The notes under the pieces: generated by a model
Databases searched by the model: none
What the model was told of the DNA's origin: nothing
The model's input: the letters and a program-made list of their open reading frames with translations, nothing else
Translations under genes and position numbers: made by a program
From: Dielma sp000508965
GTDB taxonomy: Bacteria; Bacillota_I; Bacilli_A; Erysipelotrichales; Erysipelotrichaceae
Assembly: GCA_000508965.1 (NCBI GenBank)
Contig: BAHV02000006.1
Location: 1-64,000, forward strand
Length of the DNA: 64,000 nt
Direction: 5' to 3'
In this document: in pieces, positions 52,178 through 60,207 of the stretch
Numbering within the stretch: position 1 is the first letter of the stretch
Layout of the letters: the number at the start of each line of letters is the position of its first letter

Positions 52178-53402
52178 CCCTCTGTTTCGCGGGGCGCTGC
52201 GCCTGAACCTTTTGACGGAGCAGATTGACATTGTGAAGCCGCTGGGCTGGGAGCGCACCAGTACCACGCTGACCGACATGGACATGAACTACCTGCTTTT
52301 GTATCTGGAAGAAAACTACGGGCTTACCAGCGAGAAAAAGGTGCAGAGCGCCATCAAGATTGTTGCCAATGAAAACCGCTACCATCCGGTCAGGGATTAC
52401 CTGGACAGCCTGCAATGGGACGGCACAGAGCGCATCCGTTACGCCCTGCATCACTTTCTGGGAGCCGATACGGACGAATACACCTATGAAGCCTTGAAAC
52501 TGTTCCTGATGGGAGCCATCCGGCGGGTATTCAGACCGGGGAGCAAGTTTGAGGTCATGCTCTGTCTGGTTGGTGGTCAGGGAGCCGGGAAATCTACCTT
52601 TTTCCGGCTGCTGGCAGGCAGGGACGAATGGTTTTCAGACGATTTGAAAAAGCTGGACGATGAAAATGTGTACCGCAAGCTGCAAGGGCATTGGATTATC
52701 GAGATGTCGGAGATGATTGCCACAGCCAACGCCAAGAGTATTGAGGAAATCAAGTCATTCTTAAGCCGCCAGAAAGAAACCTACAAAGTGCCGTATGAGA
52801 CACATCCGGCAGACCGGCTGCGGCAATGTGTATTTGGAGGGACGACCAACCGGCAGGACTTTTTGCCCCGTGACCGCACCGGCAACCGGCGCTTTCTCCC
52901 CGTGACGGTGTACCCGGAACGGGCGGAGGTTCACATACTGGACGATGAAGCGGCGGCGAGGGCGTATATCGAACAGATGTGGGCGGAAGCCATGACGGTT
53001 TATCGCAGTGGGAAGTATAAGCTGTCATTCAGCATGGAAATGAACCGATACCTGAACGCCCACCAGCAGGACTTTATGCAGGAAGACACACAGGCCGGCA
53101 TGATCTACGCCTATTTGGAGGACTACACCGGCGACAGGGTATGTTCCAAGCAGCTTTATGAGGAAGCGCTGGGGAACTTAAATTCCCCGGCAGACTGGGA
53201 GACACGGGCAATCTGCGAGATTATGAATACCGGCATTGCGGGCGGCATCATACAGGGCTGGGTAGCCTACAAAAGCCCGAAGCGGTATAAGAAATACGGT
53301 TCTCAAAAAGGCTGGGAGCGTGTCAACCAAGCTCCGCCGGAGGGGGACGGTTTTCGAGAAATCACGGAAGAAGAAGCCCGGCAAATGGAACTGCCATTCT
53401 GA
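52005..53402 (+). CDS. VapE-family P-loop ATPase (virulence-associated E-like)
   Basis: A 465-residue protein with a helical N-terminus and a P-loop domain (CLVGGQGAGKSTFFRLL; Walker B-like HWIIEMSEM; later RQCVFGGTTNRQDFLPRDRTGNRRF). VapE/DUF3854-linked proteins act like SF3-type helicases in replication of mobile elements. It starts at TTG 52005 behind AAAGGAGG and so begins inside the primase gene. The GGTTGAC repeats start just past its stop. Confidence 0.87.
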   Translation: MNSEFQSLPPETQEAVKRTMDTMEPAQTPAEIRETLEGTQKGGVKNSIRNCLTVFQRDPLFRGALRLNLLTEQIDIVKPLGWERTSTTLTDMDMNYLLLYLEENYGLTSEKKVQSAIKIVANENRYHPVRDYLDSLQWDGTERIRYALHHFLGADTDEYTYEALKLFLMGAIRRVFRPGSKFEVMLCLVGGQGAGKSTFFRLLAGRDEWFSDDLKKLDDENVYRKLQGHWIIEMSEMIATANAKSIEEIKSFLSRQKETYKVPYETHPADRLRQCVFGGTTNRQDFLPRDRTGNRRFLPVTVYPERAEVHILDDEAAARAYIEQMWAEAMTVYRSGKYKLSFSMEMNRYLNAHQQDFMQEDTQAGMIYAYLEDYTGDRVCSKQLYEEALGNLNSPADWETRAICEIMNTGIAGGIIQGWVAYKSPKRYKKYGSQKGWERVNQAPPEGDGFREITEEEARQMELPF

Positions 53403-53411
53403 AAAGCCACC

Positions 53412-53596
53412 GGTTGACAGTTTGGTTGACGCTTCGGTTGACAGCCGGTTGACGGGGAAAAGCCTGATATTTGGGGCATTTCTCCCCTTTGTCAACCATG
53501 TCAACCAAGAAATTAAAGAAAAAGTAAAAAGTAATCATAGAGCGCCTATGGATTGTTTTCAAAGTCTTTTCTGCCGGTTGACACGGTTCGGTTGAC
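53412..53596. repeat. GGTTGAC iteron cluster (candidate replication origin)
   Basis: GGTTGAC occurs at 53412, 53424, 53436, 53447, 53576 and 53590, and in reverse (GTCAACC) at 53491 and 53500; a further reverse copy is at 53322. The first four are spaced 12, 12 and 11 bases, about one helical turn. The stretch 53403-53672 otherwise holds no convincing gene. Iterons next to primase and helicase-type genes suggest an origin of replication for the circular form. Confidence 0.65.
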
Positions 53597-53672
53597 ATGG
53601 AGACAGTCTGCGGCTGTACACCTGCCTGACATTCCCTTGTCGGGCATATTTCATTTATGGAGGTAACTGCCT

Positions 53673-53858
53673 ATGGCAAAAAACAAAAACGAGAGCAATA
53701 ACGAAAACAGCGGCACCCTGCTTACCGAAAAAGACGGCACCCAGTATTTTGTCATGGGGAAAGTCCGTATCAAGGTATCGGAGCATTTCGCACAGGATGG
53801 GAAGCCGCTTGACAGCCTACTGGAAGATGTGATCCAGCACGCTGCCGCCGCTTCCTGA
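53673..53858 (+). CDS. tnpW: Transposon-encoded protein TnpW
   Basis: A 61-residue protein matching the TnpW family of Tn4451-like elements (pattern DGTQYFVMGKVRIKVSEHFA and a C-terminal LLEDVIQHAA). It starts behind GGAGG. Its exact role is unknown; it regularly precedes the tnpX-type recombinase, as here. Confidence 0.85.
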   Translation: MAKNKNESNNENSGTLLTEKDGTQYFVMGKVRIKVSEHFAQDGKPLDSLLEDVIQHAAAAS

Positions 53859-53887
53859 AAAAATACGGAATAACGACTGTCAATCAG

Positions 53888-53935
53888 CCCACGCTTATGA
53901 TATACTTGTACCAGCGAGTATTGTATAAGCGTGGG
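53888..53935 (+). promoter_or_regulatory. Palindromic promoter/operator of recombinase gene
   Basis: A perfect 11-bp inverted repeat, CCCACGCTTAT (53888-53898) and ATAAGCGTGGG (53925-53935), brackets an extended -10, TGATATACT (TATACT at 53901-53906). It probably controls recombinase expression. The right arm is within the leader, so an RNA hairpin is also possible. Confidence 0.6.
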
Positions 53936-53965
53936 TTGTTTCTTTTAGAAGGAGGATTTTTAACC

Positions 53966-55588
53966 GTGAAACAACCATACAATACAACGATTTATAACAC
54001 TGCACTATATTTGAGATTGAGCCGTGACGATGAATTACAGGGGGAAAGCGGCAGTATCCAGACCCAGCGCATGATGCTTAGACAGTATGCCGCAGAGCAT
54101 GGGCTGACCGTTGTAGACGAGTACATTGACGACGGATGGAGTGGGACAAATTTCGAGCGTCCAAGTTTCCAAAGGATGATTGATGACATCGAAGACGGGA
54201 AAATCAACTGCGTTGTCACAAAGGACTTATCCCGTCTGGGAAGAAACTATATCCTGACCGGTCAGTACACGGAAATCTATTTCCCCAGCAAGGGAGTACG
54301 CTACATTGCCATCAATGACAATGTGGACACCATCAACGGAGAAAGCGAGCTTGCCCCGTTCTTAAACATCCTGAATGAAATGCACGCCCGACAGACCAGC
54401 AAAAAGGTCAAGGCTGCCATGCACACAAGATTTGCCAATGGCGCACACTATGGAGCCTATGCACCGCTGGGCTATGTAAAAGACCCGGACAAAAAAGGTC
54501 ATCTTCTGATCGACCCGGAAACACGCTGGATTGTAGAGAAGATTTTTGACCTTGCTGTACACGGGCGTGGAGCCGCCAGCATTACACGGATTCTGGTGGA
54601 GGAAAAAGTACCTACCCCCGGCTGGCTGAACTATGAAAGATACGGGACTTTCGCCAATATCTACGCCGGTGCGCCCGCAGAAAAAGCCTATGCGTGGACG
54701 ATTGCACAGGTCAAGAGCATTTTGAAAGAGGAAACCTACATCGGTCACAGCGTTCACAACAAGCAGAGCAACATTTCATTCAAGAACAAGAAAAAGGTGC
54801 GGAAGCCGCAGGAAGAATGGTATCGTGTGGAAAATACCCACGAAGCCATCATTTCCGAAGAAGTGTTCCAAAAAGTTCAAGAGCTGATTGCAAGCAGACG
54901 CAGGAAACGCAGAAACGGTACGACACAGATTTTCGCAGGATTGATAAAATGTGCAGACTGCGGATGGTCTTTAGCCTATGGGGAAAACAAGCAGAACAAA
55001 AACCCATACGGGTACTACCATTGCAACAAGAACGGACAGGGATTACGCCAGTGTTCCATGCACTATATCCGCTATGATGTACTGTATGCCTATGTGCTTG
55101 CAAGACTGCAATACTGGTCTATGCTGGCACAGAAAGATGAGGACAAGCTGCTGAAACGGCTGCTCAATGTCAGCGACAGGGAAAGGAACTCTGCGAAGAA
55201 AAAGCAGGCTGCGGAGCTGAAAAAGGCAGAGAAGCGTAAAGCCGAGGTTGACGGGCTGTTTGCTAAAATGTATGAGGACTGGTCTGCCGGACGCATAACC
55301 GAGTATAACTTCAATATGCTGTCCGAGAAGTACCAGAACGAGCAAAAGGAGCTTGAAACAAAAATAAGACAGCTTCACGAAATGATGGAAGCCGCCGTAC
55401 AGACCGCAGCGGATGCTGAAAAGTGGATTGCCCTAATGAAACAGTATGTCAACCCTGTGGAGCTGACCGCCGAACTTCTGAACACTCTAATTGAAAAAAT
55501 AACCGTCCACGAAGCTGTCAAGGGCGAGGATGGAAGCCGTGAGCAGGAAGTAGAAATCTACTACCGCTTCATCGGCAAAATCGACTGA
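53966..55588 (+). CDS. tnpX: Large serine recombinase, TnpX-like
   Basis: A 540-residue serine recombinase, starting at GTG 53966 behind AAGGAGG. It has an N-terminal resolvase domain with the nucleophile Ser19 (YLRLSRDDE), RLGRNYI, a recombinase domain, a zinc ribbon (KCADCGWSLAYG, then YHCNKNGQGLRQC), a coiled coil (AAELKKAEKRKAEV) and a C-terminal DUF4368-type part. It excises and inserts the element by recombination at GA dinucleotides, as known for TnpX. It lies 46 bases before the right end. Confidence 0.93.
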   Translation: MKQPYNTTIYNTALYLRLSRDDELQGESGSIQTQRMMLRQYAAEHGLTVVDEYIDDGWSGTNFERPSFQRMIDDIEDGKINCVVTKDLSRLGRNYILTGQYTEIYFPSKGVRYIAINDNVDTINGESELAPFLNILNEMHARQTSKKVKAAMHTRFANGAHYGAYAPLGYVKDPDKKGHLLIDPETRWIVEKIFDLAVHGRGAASITRILVEEKVPTPGWLNYERYGTFANIYAGAPAEKAYAWTIAQVKSILKEETYIGHSVHNKQSNISFKNKKKVRKPQEEWYRVENTHEAIISEEVFQKVQELIASRRRKRRNGTTQIFAGLIKCADCGWSLAYGENKQNKNPYGYYHCNKNGQGLRQCSMHYIRYDVLYAYVLARLQYWSMLAQKDEDKLLKRLLNVSDRERNSAKKKQAAELKKAEKRKAEVDGLFAKMYEDWSAGRITEYNFNMLSEKYQNEQKELETKIRQLHEMMEAAVQTAADAEKWIALMKQYVNPVELTAELLNTLIEKITVHEAVKGEDGSREQEVEIYYRFIGKID

Positions 55589-55610
55589 CCTTTCTTTTTT
55601 TACCCAACAA

Positions 55611-55630
55611 TATCTTTAATTAAGGGAAAC
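55611..55630 (-). repeat. Right terminal inverted repeat of element
   Basis: TATCTTTAATTAAGGGAAAC, the inverted partner of the left end (18 of 20). The chromosome resumes in GGGAAAGGG directly after it. Confidence 0.88.
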
Positions 55631-55631
55631 G

Positions 55632-56096
55632 GGAAAGGGATTACCTGATATTTCGTTAATTGAACCATTAGCCGCTATTTTAAACGTTTCACTTCCGGAA
55701 TTATTATCCGGCGAGCAAATTATAAATACTAATCGCTCGGCTAACATCATGAAATCAAATCTTTATGTTTGTCCGATATGCGGAAATATTTTACATGCCA
55801 CTGGTTCGGTGATGCTTTCCTGCTGCGGTGTCACACTGCCGCCTTTAGAGAGTGAACAGGCTGATGATGAACATCAAATAAGCTGCGAGAAAATAGAAAA
55901 TGAATATTTTGTATCACTTCATCATCCCATGACTAAAAATCACTACATTTCTTTTATGGCAGTTTGTACCAGTGAACGATTTGAATTGGTAAAACTGTAC
56001 CCTGAAAGTTCTATTGAGGTACGTTTTTTCTGCCGCGGGCATGGCTTGTTGTATTGGTATTGCAGCCATCATGGATTATTTGAAATGAGAATTTAA
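55632..56096 (+). pseudogene. 3' part of interrupted XRE regulator with C-terminal metal-binding domain
   Basis: In frame from GGA 55632 it reads GKGLPDISLIEPLAAILNVS, completing the XRE HTH begun at 42,958, and then a linker. Next comes a domain with CPICGN and CC, an HHPMTKNHYISF motif and later CRGHG and CSHHG. The latter pattern is reminiscent of desulfoferrodoxin/neelaredoxin-type iron sites and zinc ribbons. An ATG at 55749 could start a 115-residue C-terminal piece, but it has no ribosome site. The intact gene would be about 195 codons. Confidence 0.88.
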
Positions 56097-56151
56097 AATA
56101 CATGCGCAAAGAATATGAAGTCACAATGAATTATTTGTCAGATCAAAATAA

Positions 56152-56187
56152 AAATACCTGTCAGGCGGTTCATTAAGACAGGTATTT
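56152..56187. terminator. Bidirectional terminator
   Basis: AAATACCTGTC (56152-56162) pairs perfectly with GACAGGTATTT (56177-56187), between convergent genes. Confidence 0.85.
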
Positions 56188-56200
56188 GTTTCAGTGCATT

Positions 56201-56833
56201 TTAATATCCGTACATCTCTCCCCAATATACTTCATAAATCAGCCAATCATCATCGGCATTTACTTTACCGCATAAAAAGATTCTCGGATAGCGTCCACTG
56301 TCAATCTGCGCTCCGACAACATCCTCACCCCATACTAAATCAATATCAGCCTTAACAATAGCTGTATCACTAAGACTGTATTGATCGATATCAGCTTGAA
56401 TATGCTCAGCCAATAAAGCGTCTGTTTCATTTTGAGTCAGGGTTGTTACATCATGGATAACATAATCCTTAACATAAATTCCCTCATCAAAGTTCTTCTT
56501 CTCATTGGCCGCCGATATCTTTAATGCTTCATTATCACCATACAAGTTACTCAGCTTGTCGTATTCACTGGCAATATCATAATAATAATTATTTACAACC
56601 AATTCTTCCGCAATACTTTTCGGGACTGCTTCTAAAGTAAAACTGCGCCCATCAAACTGAGCGTTCATTTTGCCATGATATTCATAGACATCAATCACTT
56701 TATTCTCGTCTTGAGCTGTATTATTTTGTGAATCATGATTGTCTGCTTCCGGTTGCTTGTCAGCCGGTGCTGTACATGCACTCAGCAGCCCTGCCGTAAG
56801 CAATACGCTTAATAACTTATTTCTGTTTCTCAT
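56201..56833 (-). CDS. Hypothetical lipoprotein
   Basis: A 210-residue lipoprotein with a signal peptide and lipobox LSAC (Cys20), a Glu/Asp/Asn-rich linker, then a mature domain of alpha/beta character ending WLIYEVYWGEMYGY. I do not recognise the family. The start follows GGAGGTAACTG on the reverse strand. It is a single gene, divergent from the PRD regulator. Confidence 0.75.
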   Translation of the reverse strand: MRNRNKLLSVLLTAGLLSACTAPADKQPEADNHDSQNNTAQDENKVIDVYEYHGKMNAQFDGRSFTLEAVPKSIAEELVVNNYYYDIASEYDKLSNLYGDNEALKISAANEKKNFDEGIYVKDYVIHDVTTLTQNETDALLAEHIQADIDQYSLSDTAIVKADIDLVWGEDVVGAQIDSGRYPRIFLCGKVNADDDWLIYEVYWGEMYGY

Positions 56834-57041
56834 CAGTTACCTCCATCTGTTGATCTTACCATTATCTTACCATAAAATATCAGCTTATTATGTGATTTAA
56901 AACACACATATAAAACAAAGTTTAAATTTTGTATAGGTACTTGACAAAAATAAGACATAAATTCAATTGAGGTTTTGCAGCTTATCCAGTAGAATGAAAG
57001 TGGAAAATAATAACAATTCAACTGTGATCGGGGGATTGAAA

Positions 57042-59135
57042 ATGGATAATGACTTAATAACATTGATTAAAATCTTGAATAAGAAATCATATCTGACATT
57101 GAAAGATCTCGAAATTGAAACAAAAGCAACTAAAAGACAAGTCACTTACCGCCTTGAAAAAATCAACCATCTGCTTAAATCTGAAAATCTGCCCATTCTT
57201 ACAACAGGCGGTAAAAAAGAATTGCTGATTGATGCTCATACGCGTGAATTCCTTGTCGGTTTTATTCATGAGATGAAAAAAGATGATGTTTATTATCTGA
57301 ATAAAAAAGAGCGTCTGGCTTATATTTACCTGATGCTTTTTATGAATCCTGAGTATATCGCTCTTCAGCATTTTATCGATGCTCTTCAGGTGAGCCGTTC
57401 AACTGTGTTGTTAGATTTTAAGGATCTGGTATTAGAATTAGATCAAGATCACATCACAATAAAAAATAATCGTGTCAAGGGATACTACCTTTCAGGTTCT
57501 GAAATGGAAATCCGCCGTTACATGATGAAGCTGATTATTTCCTCCTTAGCGGATGAACGCAATACGAAAGTATTTGATTTATTTATTGATGAATTTAATT
57601 TGGATACATTTGAATATTCCAAGCTGGTAATAACTGAATTATCTGAAAGGAATCATATATCCTTTGTAGAAGACCGTCTCGTAGAATTCATTTATATTTT
57701 TATATTCCTAAAAGCAAGAATGATCAGCGGCAAGGATGCCAGTGCTGAAATCAGCATGATGCCTGATTTAGATGCGATGAAATCGATGAAGGAATATGCT
57801 TTTACGGAAGCACTGCTGACAAACTATAAAAATACGAGCTTAATTCCTGAAAAAGAAATTAATTATATCAGTTCGTGGATTCTGGGCATATCGGTGGGAA
57901 ATGTTGAAGAAGATGCGCAGGACTGCTTAATTATCGGCGAAATTGTCGGTAAGATCATGACTCGTTTTGAGTTTTTAAGCGGCATCCATTATAAGGACAG
58001 CGAGGAAATTTTCCGTCAGCTGTTTTCACATTTTCGTCCCGCTTACTATCGTTTGCTGTTCAAATTGCCGATATTTAATCCGCTTTGCCAGCGTGTAAAG
58101 GATGAATATAAAGAGCTTTATGCTTTAGTCAAGGAAACGATGAAACCATTTACTGTTCTCTTTGGGGAAGAAATTCCGGAAGATGAATTAGCTTATCTGA
58201 CAATCCATTTCGCAGCCATCTATTCTAAGAATCGTGAAGGGGAAGCGATGGAGAAGAAAAGGGCGCTGATTGTCTGTTCCAATGGTATTGGTTCCTCCGC
58301 AATTTTATATAATGAGTTAAAGAATATGTTTCCTGAAATATATTTTTATCTGCCTATTGAGGCTGCCGGTTACGCTGAGTTTAATGAACCGGTTGAGATT
58401 ATTTTTACGACGCAGTTTCATCGCGGTATGAATGAACTTAGTATACCCGTGGTTAAAGTCAGTCCTGTCATGGATATGCGCGAGCGTTATGAGGTTGTCC
58501 GCGAGGTGTGCTCCCGGTTGAAAATGTCGCTGGTCAATCAGCCTAATGTGGAAATGATCTTGGAAGCTGTTCGCAAGCATGCAGTGATCAGTGATGAGAA
58601 TGCATTGTATAATGAGCTTTACGCGATGTTTTCACCCAATGAGCATGCAGTTAAGGATGAGCTTAAGGGATATAAGCTGACGGATTTAATTTCTAAAGAG
58701 CTGATCTGTCTGAAACTTGAAGCGAAAGATTGGGAAGACGCTATCCGTCAATCAGGTGCCAAGCTTGTGAATACTGGCAAGGTCACCCAGCATTATATTG
58801 ATGAAATTATCCGAATCAATAAAGCGACAGCTCCCTATATCGTAATTACTAAGCATGTGGCACTGCCGCATACACGGCCTGAAAATGGTGCTTTAGAATG
58901 CGCGTTAGGGGTCGCTGTGCTTAAAAATCCAGTTGTATTTGGCAGCGCAGAAAATGATCCGGTCAAATATATTTTCTGTTTAAGCGCGTTGGATAACGAA
59001 AGTCATCTGCCGGCGATGTCAGAATTTCTTGATCTGATTAACAGACATGAATTTTATGAAATGCTGGATCATGCAGAGACAGCAGATGAAGTGATTAATT
59101 ATATAAAGGAATATGAAAGCTTTGAAGCAGCTTAA
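57042..59135 (+). CDS. PRD-domain PTS regulator (BglG/MtlR-like) for ascorbate-type PTS
   Basis: A 697-residue activator: N-terminal HTH (LTLKDLEIETKATKRQVTYRL), a second HTH (IDALQVSRSTVLLDFKDLV), PRD domains (~180-400; ISSWILG, YLTIHFAA), an EIIB-like domain (IVCSNGIGSSA, Cys412) and an EIIA domain (His610 in VALPHTRPE). The EIIA part is a close paralogue of the free EIIA at 37.7 kb, so it very probably controls that operon. ATG 57042 is preferred because GGGGGA precedes it; upstream in-frame starts at 56967 and 56994 lack sites. TTGACA at 56941 may be its -35. Confidence 0.88.
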   Translation: MDNDLITLIKILNKKSYLTLKDLEIETKATKRQVTYRLEKINHLLKSENLPILTTGGKKELLIDAHTREFLVGFIHEMKKDDVYYLNKKERLAYIYLMLFMNPEYIALQHFIDALQVSRSTVLLDFKDLVLELDQDHITIKNNRVKGYYLSGSEMEIRRYMMKLIISSLADERNTKVFDLFIDEFNLDTFEYSKLVITELSERNHISFVEDRLVEFIYIFIFLKARMISGKDASAEISMMPDLDAMKSMKEYAFTEALLTNYKNTSLIPEKEINYISSWILGISVGNVEEDAQDCLIIGEIVGKIMTRFEFLSGIHYKDSEEIFRQLFSHFRPAYYRLLFKLPIFNPLCQRVKDEYKELYALVKETMKPFTVLFGEEIPEDELAYLTIHFAAIYSKNREGEAMEKKRALIVCSNGIGSSAILYNELKNMFPEIYFYLPIEAAGYAEFNEPVEIIFTTQFHRGMNELSIPVVKVSPVMDMRERYEVVREVCSRLKMSLVNQPNVEMILEAVRKHAVISDENALYNELYAMFSPNEHAVKDELKGYKLTDLISKELICLKLEAKDWEDAIRQSGAKLVNTGKVTQHYIDEIIRINKATAPYIVITKHVALPHTRPENGALECALGVAVLKNPVVFGSAENDPVKYIFCLSALDNESHLPAMSEFLDLINRHEFYEMLDHAETADEVINYIKEYESFEAA

Positions 59136-59232
59136 AGTTTATTTTTATAACAGAAGCGGATCACAATTGATATAGCATTAACTTTTCAGGTAAAAAAGTA
59201 GCTGAAAATGGCTAAAACGTTGATTTACTACT

Positions 59233-59261
59233 TGCTTTCTTGAATTCTATCCGCTATAATT
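59233..59261 (+). promoter_or_regulatory. Sigma-A promoter of rpmE
   Basis: TTGCTT (59233-59238), 17 bases, TATAAT (59256-59261). Confidence 0.75.
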
Positions 59262-59313
59262 ATAAAGCACTTACTTTAGGTAAACTGTTACTTAAGGCGG
59301 AAGGAGAAAAATT

Positions 59314-59520
59314 ATGAAACAAGGAATTCACCCAAAATACAATCGTATTATTGTTAAGTGTTCAACTTGCGGAAATGAATTTGAAACTGGTTCAACAGCT
59401 AAGGAATTACGTGTTGATACTTGTTCAAACTGTCATCCTTTCTTCACTGGAAGACAACGTTTCGCAGCTGCACAAGGACGAATTGAAAAGTTCAATAAGA
59501 AATACGGCATTAAGGAATAA
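59314..59520 (+). CDS. rpmE: Ribosomal protein bL31 (zinc type)
   Basis: A 68-residue bL31 with zinc-binding cysteines in KCSTCGNEF and DTCSNCHPF, so it is the zinc-containing form, and the family end RQRFAAAQGRIEKFNKKYG. It is a large-subunit protein. It starts behind AAGGAG, has its own promoter and terminator, and begins the conserved housekeeping block. Confidence 0.95.
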   Translation: MKQGIHPKYNRIIVKCSTCGNEFETGSTAKELRVDTCSNCHPFFTGRQRFAAAQGRIEKFNKKYGIKE

Positions 59521-59528
59521 TGAAAATC

Positions 59529-59550
59529 AGGACTTAAAAAGTCCTTTTTT
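59529..59550 (+). terminator. Terminator of rpmE
   Basis: GGACTT (59530-59535), AAA, AAGTCC (59539-59544) and six T's. Confidence 0.88.
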
Positions 59551-59600
59551 CTTGCTGTATTATCGAGTATAATAAAGAGTGGATAACGAGGTAATCATGT

Positions 59601-60188
59601 ATGTATCAACAATATCGTGAAGGCTGGCTGGAAGTAATCACCGGCTGCATGTTCGCAGGCAAGACGGAGGAGTTGATCAGACGAATCAATGTGCTTCAGT
59701 TTGCCGGTAAAAAGGTTGTCGTTTTCAAACCGAAGATTGATGACCGTTATAGTAAAGATCAAGTTGTTTCACATTGCGGCAAATGTATCGAGAGCTTTGC
59801 GGTTTCCAGTTCAAAAGAAATTTTAGAGCTGGCAGGTGATGCCGAAGTCATTGCTATCGATGAGGTTCAGTTTTTTGATGAAGGTATCATTGAAGTATGC
59901 AACTCGTTTGCGGATCAGGGACGGCGAGTGATGGCAGCAGGTCTGGATCTTGATTTTAGAGGTGAACCTTTTGGGGTTATGCCATCCTTAATGACCTATG
60001 CAGAATTTGTTACTAAGCTGACGGCTGTCTGCATGCACTGCGGCGCTCCGGCTACCCGCACACAGCGGCTTGTCAATGGACATCCTGCCCATTATGATGA
60101 TCCGATCATTCAGGTTGGAGCCAGTGAAAGCTATGAAGCACGCTGCCGTCATTGCCATGAGGTACCAGGCAGATATTTGATTAAATAA
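59601..60188 (+). CDS. tdk: Thymidine kinase
   Basis: A 195-residue type II thymidine kinase that phosphorylates thymidine in nucleoside salvage. P-loop GCMFAGKT (15-22), DEVQFF magnesium site, the lasso region with zinc cysteines (CMHCGAP and CRHC) and PIIQVGASESYEARC are present. The ribosome site is weak (GAGGT). It precedes prfA by 19 bases. Confidence 0.95.
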   Translation: MYQQYREGWLEVITGCMFAGKTEELIRRINVLQFAGKKVVVFKPKIDDRYSKDQVVSHCGKCIESFAVSSSKEILELAGDAEVIAIDEVQFFDEGIIEVCNSFADQGRRVMAAGLDLDFRGEPFGVMPSLMTYAEFVTKLTAVCMHCGAPATRTQRLVNGHPAHYDDPIIQVGASESYEARCRHCHEVPGRYLIK

Positions 60189-60207
60189 AAAGAAAGAAGG
60201 TATAGTT

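Larger units (their letters stand above)
43081..55634. mobile_element. Tn4451/TnpX-like mobilisable element (~12.5 kb) inserted in XRE gene
   Basis: The ends are defined by terminal inverted repeats (43081-43100 and 55611-55630), by interruption of the XRE gene, and by a shared GGA at the chromosome borders (43078-43080 and 55632-55634). GA is the usual crossover dinucleotide of TnpX-type recombinases. Contents from left: response regulator, kinase, two permeases and ATPase (leftward cargo), DUF6076-type protein, excisionase-like HTH, small Cys protein, DUF3847 protein, relaxase, primase, VapE ATPase, TnpW and TnpX-like recombinase. The backbone (47.4-55.6 kb) is visibly richer in GC than the chromosome; the cargo is AT-rich. 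No conjugation apparatus is present, so it should need a helper. Confidence 0.9.

Noticed and set aside
53320..53595. Frame encoding repeated VDS/VD motifs after the VapE gene
   Set aside because: The motif repetition is produced by the GGTTGAC repeats and there is no ribosome site.
53403..53672. Possible CRISPR array
   Set aside because: The repeats are only seven bases long, unevenly spaced and in both orientations, so they fit iterons rather than CRISPR.
55749..56096. Independent 115-residue zinc protein
   Set aside because: The frame continues upstream into the XRE HTH with no ribosome site at this ATG, so it is the 3' part of the interrupted gene.
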